Assembly: GCA_900551535.1 (NCBI GenBank)
Contig: URWJ01000045.1
Location: forward strand, 1 to 9,586
Reading direction: 5' to 3'
DNA from: an uncultured Granulicatella sp.
GTDB lineage: Bacteria > Bacillota > Bacilli > Lactobacillales > Aerococcaceae
DNA length: 9,586 bases
In this document: one piece after another, positions 1-6,342 of the stretch
Layout: every line of letters begins with the position of its first letter
Numbering within the stretch: the stretch's first letter is position 1
Notes under the pieces: generated by a model
Told to the model about the DNA's origin: nothing
The model's database searches: none
Seen by the model: only the letters and a program-made list of their open reading frames with translations
Translations under genes and position numbers: made by a program

Positions 1-1
1 A

Positions 2-700
2 AAAGAAGAAATTAAAGAAATTAGTTACGGTGAAAAATATCACTTGGAAACTGAGGACAGTGAAAAAGACTTGGTTACAAGAGCGCCTGTAATTACTATA
101 ATGGGGCATGTTGACCATGGGAAGACTTCGCTTCTTGATGCTATAAGAACTACAAATGTTGTAGGAGGAGAAGCGGGGGGAATAACTCAAAAAATTGGTG
201 CTTATCAGGTGAACTGGAAAGGTCAGAAAATAACATTTATTGATACTCCTGGACACGAAGCGTTTACTGAAATGAGAGCTCGTGGAGCAAATATTACAGA
301 TATTTCGATTTTGATTGTAGCGGCAGACGATGGGGTTAAACCTCAAACCGTGGAAGCAATTTCCCACGCCAAAGAAGCTGGAGTACCTATAATTGTTGCA
401 ATTAATAAAATTGATAAGCCAGGTGCGGATCCGATAAAAGTTAGGACTGAGTTGACAGAATATGGACTTATGTCGCCTGAATGGGGTGGAACTACTGAAT
501 TTGTAGAAATTTCAGCTAAGAAAAAAATTAACTTGGAAGAACTTTTGGAAACAATTTTGATTACGGCTGAATTAGAAGAGTTAAAAGCAAATCCTAAGAA
601 AAGACCAAAGGCAGTTGTCGTAGAGTCGAGATTAGATCCGAAAATGGGAGCAGTCGCCGATGTTTTAGTACAAGAAGGAACGCTTAAAGTTGGAGACCCA
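2..700 (+). other. Foreign-looking tract inside infB (fusobacterial-like G domain)
   Basis: In-frame counts made by eye for codons 2-697: isoleucine is 6 ATA, 17 ATT and 0 ATC; arginine is 5 AGA, 1 AGG and 1 CGT. From 698 to the stop: isoleucine is 0 ATA, 16 ATT and 16 ATC; arginine is 18 CGN and 2 AGA. The first ATC is at 701-703. Protein stretches such as GGTTEFVEISAKKKINLEEL and ESRLDPKMG match my memory of Fusobacterium/Leptotrichia IF-2. Lactobacillales IF-2 normally has forms such as EISAKFGQNIDELL and EARLDKGKG there. The right border lies in a conserved block (LVQEGTLKVGD, about 662-697); the left border is outside the window. Confidence 0.8.
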
Positions 701-1579
701 ATCGTTGTAGGGAACACATTTGGACGTGTCCGTGTAATGGTGAATGACCAAGGACGTCGTGTGAAAACTGCTTTACCAGCGACTCCAGTTGAAATTACAG
801 GTCTTAACGCTTCACCTCAAGCCGGTGACCGCTTCGTAGTATTCGAAGACGAAAAGACTGCGCGTTCAGCTGGTGAAGAACGTGCGAAACGTGCCTTAAT
901 CGAACAACGTAACGCTTCAAGCCGCATTACACTAGACAACTTATTCTCTACATTGAAAGAAGGAGAATTGAAAGAAGTTAATGTCATCATCAAGGCTGAC
1001 GTACAAGGTTCTGTAGAAGCATTAGCATCAAGCTTACAAAAGATTGAAGTTGAAGGCGTACGCGTGAAGATTATCCATACAGCTGTAGGGGCAATCAATG
1101 AGAGCGATATTACTCTTGCAACAGCAAGTAACGCAATCATCATTGGATTTAACGTAAGACCTACGCCACAAGCGAAAATTCAAGCTGAATCTGATCAAGT
1201 AGATATTCGCTTACACCGTATCATTTATAACGTAATCGACGAAATTGAAACAGCGATGAAGGGTATGTTAGATCCAGAATTCGAAGAGAAGATCACTGGT
1301 CAAGCTATCGTTCGTGAAACATACACTGTATCTAAACTTGGAACAATTGCTGGTTCATACGTATTAGAAGGTGTTGTTAAACGCTCAAGCTCAGTTCGTT
1401 TAATCCGTGATAACATTGTTATTTACGAAGGTGAATTAGCAAGCTTGAAACGATTCAAAGACGACGCTAAAGAAGTTAAACTTGGATTCGAGTGCGGTAT
1501 CATGATTGAAGGCTACAACGATATTAAAGTAGACGACATCATCGAAGCATACGAAATGGTCGAGATTAAAAGAAAATAG
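2..1579 (+). CDS. infB: Translation initiation factor IF-2, 5'-truncated by window edge
   Basis: IF-2 is the GTPase that places initiator fMet-tRNA on the 30S subunit and promotes 50S joining. The frame is open from base 2, so the TTG at 44 is not a real start; the true start and the N-terminal region lie upstream of the window. Visible GTPase motifs are G1 GHVDHGKT (104-127), G3 DTPGH (242-256), G4 NKID (404-415) and G5 SAK (512-520). The beta-barrel domain II begins near 600. Domain III and the tRNA-binding domain IV follow, with no frameshift, to TAG at 1577-1579. The visible 525 residues cover the whole conserved core. Codon use and protein affinity change sharply at about 640-715: the G domain resembles fusobacterial IF-2 and the rest resembles Lactobacillales IF-2 (see findings). 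The product call is certain; whether this gene exists as a single natural molecule is not. Confidence 0.97.
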   Translation, partial: KEEIKEISYGEKYHLETEDSEKDLVTRAPVITIMGHVDHGKTSLLDAIRTTNVVGGEAGGITQKIGAYQVNWKGQKITFIDTPGHEAFTEMRARGANITDISILIVAADDGVKPQTVEAISHAKEAGVPIIVAINKIDKPGADPIKVRTELTEYGLMSPEWGGTTEFVEISAKKKINLEELLETILITAELEELKANPKKRPKAVVVESRLDPKMGAVADVLVQEGTLKVGDPIVVGNTFGRVRVMVNDQGRRVKTALPATPVEITGLNASPQAGDRFVVFEDEKTARSAGEERAKRALIEQRNASSRITLDNLFSTLKEGELKEVNVIIKADVQGSVEALASSLQKIEVEGVRVKIIHTAVGAINESDITLATASNAIIIGFNVRPTPQAKIQAESDQVDIRLHRIIYNVIDEIETAMKGMLDPEFEEKITGQAIVRETYTVSKLGTIAGSYVLEGVVKRSSSVRLIRDNIVIYEGELASLKRFKDDAKEVKLGFECGIMIEGYNDIKVDDIIEAYEMVEIKRK

Positions 1580-1705
1580 TGCGAGACCGACTGTTTAGCT
1601 TTGGAACACTGGAGTTAAGGAGAGGAAAATCGAAAAGATTTTGTGAAGCTTAACGAAGTGGACGCCAAAGCTAGGAGGTCAAGCCGTTATCTAAATAGTG
1701 CGAGA
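1574..1705 (+). repeat. 13-base direct repeat flanking a 106-base spacer after infB
   Basis: AAATAGTGCGAGA occurs at 1574-1586 and again, identically, at 1693-1705, a period of 119 bases. The first copy contains the infB stop codon. A short weaker match (GGTC at 1558 and at 1677) keeps the same 119-base offset. The arrangement could be a tandem duplication or a target-site duplication around a small inserted element. The unit between the copies carries the nested inverted repeats listed next. Confidence 0.7.
1585..1680 (+). repeat. Nested inverted repeats: putative long RNA stem-loop between infB and rbfA
   Basis: Four helices nest around one axis. GACC 1585-1588 pairs with GGTC 1677-1680. 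TAGCTTTGG 1596-1604 pairs with CCAAAGCTA 1665-1673, a perfect 9-base match. GTTAAG 1614-1619 pairs with CTTAAC 1649-1654. AAAATC 1626-1631 pairs with GATTTT 1637-1642 around a GAAAA loop. As RNA this would form an elongated hairpin with purine-rich internal loops. There is no T-run after it, so it is not a classic terminator. It does not match any riboswitch or ribosomal-protein leader that I can recognise. It may be a dispersed non-coding repeat element or an intercistronic processing or regulatory structure; function unknown. Confidence 0.6.
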
Positions 1706-1719
1706 AAATTCGTTATGAA

Positions 1720-1748
1720 TCGACCAAATTTAAGAAGAAATTTATGAT
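1720..1748 (+). promoter_or_regulatory. Possible promoter for rbfA
   Basis: TCGACC (1720-1725) and TATGAT (1743-1748) are spaced by exactly 17 bases. The -35 matches consensus in 4 of 6 positions and the -10 in 5 of 6. Transcription would start near 1755, right at the base of the hairpin at 1757-1791, giving rbfA its own short structured leader. This rests on a motif match only. Confidence 0.4.
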
Positions 1749-1756
1749 TTAACTAG

Positions 1757-1791
1757 AACGAAGAGGGACTGATTGCAGTGCCTCTTTCGTT
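1757..1791 (+). promoter_or_regulatory. Hairpin directly upstream of the rbfA ribosome binding site
   Basis: AACGAAGAGGGACT (1757-1770) pairs with AGTGCCTCTTTCGTT (1777-1791), with one bulged base and one mismatch, around a 6-base loop. The right arm ends one base before the GGAAAGGAG ribosome binding site (1792-1800). Without a T-tract it is a poor terminator. Its position suggests an effect on rbfA translation or mRNA stability, which is inference. Confidence 0.5.
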
Positions 1792-1805
1792 GGAAAGGAG
1801 ACAAA

Positions 1806-2165
1806 ATGGCAAACTTTAGAGTTGGACGTGTGTCACAAGAAATCTTACGAGAAGTAAATGATATCCTATCTAAAAAAGTGCGTGACCCACGTGTACAAGA
1901 AATTACAATTACTGAAGTGGAAGTAACTGGTGATTTGCAAATTGCAACTATCTACTACACAACACTTCAAAAACTAGCTAGTGAACGTCAAGCGACTGAA
2001 CGTGGTTTAGAAAAATCAAAAGGCCTAATCCGTCGTGAATTAGGCAAACGTCTTTCATTGTACAAAACTCCAGAATTAATTTTTAAACGCGATGAATCAG
2101 TGGATTACGGAAATCATATTGATGAGCTTTTAAAATCTATTCAAGAAGAAGACGAACAAAGATAA
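1806..2165 (+). CDS. rbfA: Ribosome-binding factor A (30S maturation)
   Basis: RbfA is a small KH-fold protein that binds the 30S subunit near helix 1 of 16S rRNA and is needed for late maturation, especially in the cold. The 119-residue product has the usual family length. It shows the N-terminal RVGRVSQEILREVNDIL helix (about residues 5-21), the basic KVRDPRV segment (about 24-30), and the C-terminal block with PELIFKRD, then a conserved SVDYGNHIDELL (about residues 97-108). The ATG at 1806 is chosen because GGAAAGGAG (1792-1800) sits at the right distance. The in-frame TTG at 1773 lies inside a hairpin loop and would add 11 residues not seen in the family. The gene follows infB as usual, but across an unusually long gap, and is closed by a terminator. 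Confidence 0.95.
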   Translation: MANFRVGRVSQEILREVNDILSKKVRDPRVQEITITEVEVTGDLQIATIYYTTLQKLASERQATERGLEKSKGLIRRELGKRLSLYKTPELIFKRDESVDYGNHIDELLKSIQEEDEQR

Positions 2166-2172
2166 TATATTT

Positions 2173-2218
2173 AAGGGCAAAAGGACATCAAACAGAAACA
2201 GCTCTTTTGCCTTTTTAG
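2173..2218 (+). terminator. Rho-independent terminator after rbfA
   Basis: GGCAAAAG (2176-2183) pairs perfectly with CTTTTGCC (2204-2211). The right arm is followed by five T residues (2212-2216), with extra A-T and G-T pairing at the base. It starts 8 bases after the rbfA stop and separates infB-rbfA from the DUF819 gene. Confidence 0.85.
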
Positions 2219-2221
2219 TAA

Positions 2222-2245
2222 AAAATTACCATATATGGTAATTTT
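2222..2245. promoter_or_regulatory. Perfect 24-base palindrome upstream of the DUF819 gene
   Basis: AAAATTACCATA (2222-2233) is followed immediately by its exact reverse complement (2234-2245). It lies between the rbfA terminator and the DUF819 start. A possible promoter, TTGCCT (2208-2213), 18 bases, TATATG (2232-2237), would put the -10 in the centre of the palindrome, as for a repressor operator. Alternatively it folds as a hairpin with A and T flanks and backs up the preceding terminator. The symmetry is certain; the role is not. Confidence 0.6.
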
Positions 2246-2278
2246 CGTGTGTATTAAAAAAGCCAGAAGAGGTGTTTT

Positions 2279-3433
2279 ATGATTGATGCAAATAATACAT
2301 GGGTATTGTGGTCGATTATCGTTGGGATTGCGACTATCAGTATCTTTTTAGAAAATCGATATCAATGGGCTGCAAAGATTAGTGGAGCGATTATCGGTCT
2401 ATTAATGGCAGCAACATTGAGTAATTTAGGCGTTATTCCAACAGATTCACCTGTATATGATCAAGTTTGGGGAGTCGTTGTTCCATTAGCAATTCCGATG
2501 CTTTTATTCCAATGTGATTTAAAACAAATTTGGAAAGAAAGTGGTCGATTATTAGCGATTTTCTTAATCAGTTCTGTAGGAACCGTTCTTGGGGCAGTAT
2601 TAGGATATTTAGCCTTGTCCAAAGCTATCCCAGTTCTAAACCATATCGCTGGAATGATGGTTGGAAGTTATATCGGTGGAGGAGTAAACTTTGTTGCTGT
2701 TTCATCAGCCTTTGATATTCCTAAAGAACTCATTTCTGCAGCTACAGTAGCTGATAACTTGTTAATGGTATTCTACTTCTTAATTTTACTGATGATTCCT
2801 TCGATTGGATTCTTTAAGAAGCATTTCAAATTTGCGTATACAGAAGGTGTCAAAGAGGAAGAAGAAAAAGCTTATGGCAAAGATACAGTTATCACTGTTC
2901 AAGATGTAGCATTTGTTTTTGCGATTTCTGTTATTATCGTAACAATTAGCTTTACTTTATCTGAAATTATTTCAGGTCTAGGGGATAACAGCTTTATTCA
3001 ACTAGTATCGAATAAGTATTTAATTCTAACTACTTTAACAGTAGCTTGCTCAACGATTTTTGCAAAATACTTCAAGAAGATTAGTGGAGCAAATGAAATT
3101 GGAACATTCTTGATTTACTTATTCTTCGTAGTTATCGGAATTCCAGCTTCAATCGGAGCAATTATTGAAAAGTCACCATTGTTATTGGTGTTCTGTGCAA
3201 TCATGGTTTTCGTGAATATGGCAGTGACATTTGCTGGGGCGAAAATTTTCGGATTCACAGTGGAAGAAGCCATTCTTGCTTCAAATGCGAATATTGGTGG
3301 ACCAACAACAGCTGCAGCGATGGCTATTTCTAAAGGATGGCATCGTTTCGTAGCTCCTACAATGCTTGTTGGGACGCTAGGATACATTATTGGTACTTAT
3401 GTTGGTATCTTTATTGGACAGATCTTAAACTAA
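2279..3433 (+). CDS. DUF819 (YjcL-like) polytopic membrane protein
   Basis: The 384-residue product is an integral membrane protein with about ten hydrophobic segments. They run from residue 8 to about 175 and from about 207 to 381, split by a charged cytoplasmic-type loop (about 179-206, KKHFKF then KEEEEKAYGKD). It matches my memory of the DUF819 family (Bacillus YjcL), whose substrate is not established; I recall it being grouped with the CPA/AT transporter fold. Two glycine-rich motifs occupy equivalent places in the two halves, GSYIGGGVNFVAV (129-141) and SNANIGGPTTAAAMAI (335-350). This would fit an inverted-repeat transporter with broken helices. The ATG at 2279 follows AGAAGAGGTG (2265-2274). 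The gene is monocistronic, between the rbfA terminator and a shared terminator facing degV. It interrupts the usual rbfA-truB order. Transport function is inference. Confidence 0.85.
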   Translation: MIDANNTWVLWSIIVGIATISIFLENRYQWAAKISGAIIGLLMAATLSNLGVIPTDSPVYDQVWGVVVPLAIPMLLFQCDLKQIWKESGRLLAIFLISSVGTVLGAVLGYLALSKAIPVLNHIAGMMVGSYIGGGVNFVAVSSAFDIPKELISAATVADNLLMVFYFLILLMIPSIGFFKKHFKFAYTEGVKEEEEKAYGKDTVITVQDVAFVFAISVIIVTISFTLSEIISGLGDNSFIQLVSNKYLILTTLTVACSTIFAKYFKKISGANEIGTFLIYLFFVVIGIPASIGAIIEKSPLLLVFCAIMVFVNMAVTFAGAKIFGFTVEEAILASNANIGGPTTAAAMAISKGWHRFVAPTMLVGTLGYIIGTYVGIFIGQILN

Positions 3434-3438
3434 CAAAA

Positions 3439-3481
3439 AAAGCAACTAATTCTGAAAGCCAGAATTAGTTGCTTTATTTTT
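3439..3481. terminator. Bidirectional terminator between DUF819 gene and degV
   Basis: A perfect 16-base stem (3439-3454 with 3460-3475) closes a 5-base AAAGC loop. The plus strand continues with ATTTTTATTTA. On the minus strand the stem is followed by a run of T (the complement of A 3435-3441). One hairpin therefore serves both converging genes. It starts 5 bases after the DUF819 stop and lies immediately past the degV stop. Confidence 0.92.
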
Positions 3482-4328
3482 ATTTATTTTCTAAGTAAGT
3501 AATCGCCATTGCATCAACGCCTGTGTGGCTCATGATGATTGGTGAAGTTGTTACAATTGTGAGTGGCACATCAGGGAAGAGATCACGCACACGAGCGATA
3601 TTTCCTTCGTTAAAGTCACTTAGTCCTGCATGCATAATCCCAATTTCTTGGATGCCATTCGGAGTCGCTTTCATTTGTTCGAAAATCTCGTCATATTTCT
3701 TTTGAAGTGATTTTAAGCCACGTCCTTTTTGGATAATTTCAATCTTGCCATTAATGACTTGTAGGAATAATTTGATATTGAGTAAGTTTGAGAACATTCC
3801 CATTACTTGGCTTATGCGTCCACCTTTAATTAAGTTGTCTAAGTTTACTACAGTTAAATATAGAGTAGTACGTTTCTTAGCATCTTCAACAATTTCAAGA
3901 ATTTCTTCTACTGTTTTACCTTCTTGTGCTGCCTTAGCTGCCTCTTTAACAATCATTCCCATAGATCTAGAAGTAAAGTCTGAATCGACAACAGTGACAT
4001 TTGTTTCTGTGATGTCAGCTGCTTGGCGAGCGGCATCAACAGTACCACTAATCGAACGCATCATCTGAATCGAGATAACAGAATCCCCGTTTTTGCCAAG
4101 TTCGTCGTATACTTCTACGAAACGACCGATAGAAGGTTGTGCTGTTTTTGGAAGTTCAGCACTTGCAATCATTTTTTGTTTAAATTCATCTTTAGTAATA
4201 GTAACCCCATCGATATAATTTTCATCATCGATTGAGATATTCATTGGAACGATAGAGATTTCAAATTGTTTTACTTCTTCTTCAGTTAAATCTGCTGTTG
4301 AGTCCGTTACAATATATACTCTTGACAT
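3480..4328 (-). CDS. DegV family fatty-acid-binding protein (FakB-like)
   Basis: DegV proteins bind a fatty acid. The FakB members present it to the kinase FakA, which makes acyl-phosphate for phospholipid synthesis. The 282-residue length is typical. Visible family features are VTDSTADL (7-14), TAQPS (62-66, usually TSQPS), the SISGT lipid-head-group loop (92-96), GGRIS (169-173, whose arginine corresponds to the FakB Arg170 position) and SHTG near the C-terminus (His268, corresponding to FakB His266). The start is the ATG at 4326-4328, because AGGAG (4337-4341 on the minus strand) precedes it at 8 bases; an in-frame upstream ATG at 4344-4346 would overlap that site. No fakA-like gene is in the window, and FakB genes are often unlinked. 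The gene runs against its neighbours, with its own promoter and a shared terminator. DegV family is near certain; FakB function is inferred from residues. Confidence 0.92.
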   Translation of the reverse strand: MSRVYIVTDSTADLTEEEVKQFEISIVPMNISIDDENYIDGVTITKDEFKQKMIASAELPKTAQPSIGRFVEVYDELGKNGDSVISIQMMRSISGTVDAARQAADITETNVTVVDSDFTSRSMGMIVKEAAKAAQEGKTVEEILEIVEDAKKRTTLYLTVVNLDNLIKGGRISQVMGMFSNLLNIKLFLQVINGKIEIIQKGRGLKSLQKKYDEIFEQMKATPNGIQEIGIMHAGLSDFNEGNIARVRDLFPDVPLTIVTTSPIIMSHTGVDAMAITYLENK

Positions 4329-4362
4329 TAAAGTCACTCCTATCAAATAAGTTTACTCACCT

Positions 4363-4371
4363 ATAATACCA
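4363..4371 (-). promoter_or_regulatory. Extended -10 promoter for degV
   Basis: Read on the minus strand this is TGGTATTAT, a TGN extension joined to a -10 hexamer with 5 of 6 consensus bases, 22 bases upstream of the degV ribosome binding site. No good -35 is present 16-18 bases upstream, which fits an extended -10 promoter. It shares the 13-mer AAAAATATGGTAT with the efp promoter. Confidence 0.6.
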
Positions 4372-4424
4372 TATTTTTCGCCTAAAAAGCTATATTCATA
4401 ATCTATGTGGAAAAGTGCGAATTA

Positions 4425-4433
4425 TGATACAAT
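4425..4433 (+). promoter_or_regulatory. Extended -10 promoter for the truB-ribF-purB run
   Basis: TGATACAAT gives a TGN extension plus TACAAT, with a weak -35 region. It lies 36 bases before the truB start and is divergent from the degV promoter about 60 bases away. An overlapping TATGAT (4423-4428) is an alternative -10. Confidence 0.6.
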
Positions 4434-4469
4434 AAATAAGCAAATGTAAAGCGTGAAAGGATGAATGGG

Positions 4470-5372
4470 ATGGACGGAATCCTTCCGTTATGGAAAGAGA
4501 AAGGCATGACGTCGTTCGACTGTGTCTATAAGGTTAGAAAGTTATTAAAAACAAAAAAAGTCGGGCATTCTGGTACGCTGGATCCTGAAGTGAATGGAGT
4601 GTTACCAATTTGTGTTGGTAAAGCGACTAAGGTTGTTGAGAATCTTCATGAAGCCAACAAAATCTACCAGGGAGAAATTACATTAGGCTTCTCAACTGAG
4701 ACAGAGGATGCACATGGAAAAGTTGTTTCAACAACACCTATCGAAACGCTGTTTTCAGTGCAAGAGATTGATGAAAAGATGCAAAATTTTATTGGAGAGA
4801 TTACTCAGATTCCACCGATGTATTCTGCTGTAAAAGTGAACGGAAAACGTCTTTATGAATACGCAAGAGCAGGAGAAGAAGTGGAGCGTCCTGTTAGAAA
4901 GGCGACCATCTATGACTTCAAACGTATTTCAGAACCAGTTTATAATGGTGAAACGAAGACACAATCATGGAAGTTTGAAGTGAGTTGCAGCAAAGGGACT
5001 TATGTGAGAACTTTATCTGTTGATTTAGGAAAAGCGTTAGGTGTTGAAGCGCATATGTCGCAATTAACCCGTGTGAAAAGTGGCCCTTTCCACTCAGATG
5101 ACTGCATTACATTAGAACAACTAAACGAGCTTGTAGTAAATGATAAAGCTCAAGAAGCCTTAAAACCAGTTGATTTAGTATTTGAAGACTATCCTCGAAT
5201 CGACTTAACTGAAGATGAATATATTCGATTTAAAAATGGTGCAATTTTATCTCAAGCTGAATTTCCTCAGATTTTCGCACCGACTGCTTGTTATTATGAA
5301 GACCAACTCATATCAATTTACGGTCCTCATCCAACGAAAAAAAGCTTATTAAAACCAATTAAAATGTTTTAG
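4470..5372 (+). CDS. truB: tRNA pseudouridine-55 synthase TruB
   Basis: TruB converts uridine 55 in the T-loop of tRNAs to pseudouridine and also helps tRNA folding. The 300-residue product begins with the family-typical MDGILPLWKEKGMTS and carries the catalytic motif GTLDPEVNGVLP (35-46), with nucleophile Asp38. Further motifs are PPMYSAVKVNGKRLYEYAR in the middle and KGTYVRTLSVDLG in the second half; a short TruB-type C-terminal domain follows. The ATG at 4470 is preferred over the ATG at 4461. AAAGGA (4456-4461) is well spaced only for 4470, and MNG before MDGILP is not typical. In many Firmicutes truB follows rbfA directly; here it begins a new transcript after degV. ribF follows after 13 bases. 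Confidence 0.95.
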   Translation: MDGILPLWKEKGMTSFDCVYKVRKLLKTKKVGHSGTLDPEVNGVLPICVGKATKVVENLHEANKIYQGEITLGFSTETEDAHGKVVSTTPIETLFSVQEIDEKMQNFIGEITQIPPMYSAVKVNGKRLYEYARAGEEVERPVRKATIYDFKRISEPVYNGETKTQSWKFEVSCSKGTYVRTLSVDLGKALGVEAHMSQLTRVKSGPFHSDDCITLEQLNELVVNDKAQEALKPVDLVFEDYPRIDLTEDEYIRFKNGAILSQAEFPQIFAPTACYYEDQLISIYGPHPTKKSLLKPIKMF

Positions 5373-5385
5373 AAAGGAGAGAAGA

Positions 5386-6336
5386 ATGCAAACGATTGAG
5401 TTAACACACCCTTACAAAAAAGAGTGTATACTTCAGGAACCGATTGTCCTTGCTTTAGGATTCTTTGATGGGATTCATTTAGGACACCAAGAAGTAATTA
5501 CAACGGCGAAAAAAGTTGCCCAGGAACGCGGCTTTAAAGTAGCAGTGATGTCTTTTAATCAACATCCATCTGTTATTTTCCAAAACGTCGATCCTGAAAG
5601 CATTCAATATGTCTCGCCGCTAGAACGTAAGAAGGAATTATTAGAAAATCTTGGTGTAGATATTTTCTATTTAGTGGATTTCACAAGAGAATTTGGGGCA
5701 CTTACACCGCAAGAATTTGTCGATCAATACATTGTGGATTTAAATGCGAAAGTCATTGTAGCTGGGTTTGATTACACGTACGGCAAGAGAGACATTGCGA
5801 ATATGGAATTATTACCGAAGTACGCTTCGAATCGATTCGAGATTATTACAATTGATGAGCAAAAGAACGATAGCGGAAAGATAAGTTCGACAGCAGTTCG
5901 AGATTTATTGCTACAAGGTGATATCGAACAAGCAAACGACTTGTTAGGATACGACTACATCATGGATGGAGTTGTTGTTCACGGCTTTGGACGAGGTAGT
6001 AGAATGCTTGGATTTCCAACTGCCAATATCGAAGTTTCTAACGATACTTTCCTCCTTAAAAACGGAGTGTATGTTGTTGAAATGTTTGTGGAAGGTAAAT
6101 GGATTCCTGGTATGGCATCGATAGGAATTAATCCAACTTTTGATGATGTTCATAAGGTAACAATTGAAGTGAATTTACTCGATTTTGACAAAGATATTTA
6201 TCACCTTCCTGTTCGTGTGAAATGGTTAAAATATTTAAGACCAGAATTGAAATTTGACGGAATCGATGCGTTAATCGCTCAATTAAAACAAGACGAACAA
6301 GATACAAGAGATTATTTTAAAACAAAGAGAGGTTGA
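5386..6336 (+). CDS. ribF: Bifunctional riboflavin kinase / FAD synthetase RibF
   Basis: This enzyme phosphorylates riboflavin to FMN and adenylylates FMN to FAD in the cytoplasm. At 316 residues it has the usual two-domain length. The N-terminal nucleotidyltransferase domain shows LGFFDGIHLGH (24-34), with the HxGH-type motif at 31-34, and ISSTAVRDLL before the linker. The C-terminal flavokinase domain shows GFGRGSRMLGFPTANI (200-215), including the PTAN metal/nucleotide motif, then GINPTF and the acidic IEVNLLDF strand. The GINPTF form differs slightly from the commoner RPTF. AAGGAGA (5374-5380) precedes the ATG. Its position directly after truB is the classical Firmicutes arrangement. No FMN riboswitch is visible upstream. 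Confidence 0.96.
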   Translation: MQTIELTHPYKKECILQEPIVLALGFFDGIHLGHQEVITTAKKVAQERGFKVAVMSFNQHPSVIFQNVDPESIQYVSPLERKKELLENLGVDIFYLVDFTREFGALTPQEFVDQYIVDLNAKVIVAGFDYTYGKRDIANMELLPKYASNRFEIITIDEQKNDSGKISSTAVRDLLLQGDIEQANDLLGYDYIMDGVVVHGFGRGSRMLGFPTANIEVSNDTFLLKNGVYVVEMFVEGKWIPGMASIGINPTFDDVHKVTIEVNLLDFDKDIYHLPVRVKWLKYLRPELKFDGIDALIAQLKQDEQDTRDYFKTKRG

Positions 6337-6342
6337 TTCTCG

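Noticed and set aside
44..46. TTG as start of infB
   Set aside because: The frame stays open back to base 2 with IF-2-like residues, so this is an internal leucine codon and the gene is cut by the window edge.
343..1143. Long minus-strand open frames inside infB
   Set aside because: They have low-complexity serine/threonine-rich translations with no family resemblance and lie fully inside a conserved gene; they are shadows.
1773..1775. TTG as an upstream start of rbfA
   Set aside because: It lies in a hairpin loop without a ribosome binding site, and the extra residues are not family-like. The ATG at 1806 has a good site.
3523..4235. Plus-strand open frames opposite degV
   Set aside because: They lack ribosome binding sites and recognisable products, and the minus-strand DegV protein accounts for the sequence.
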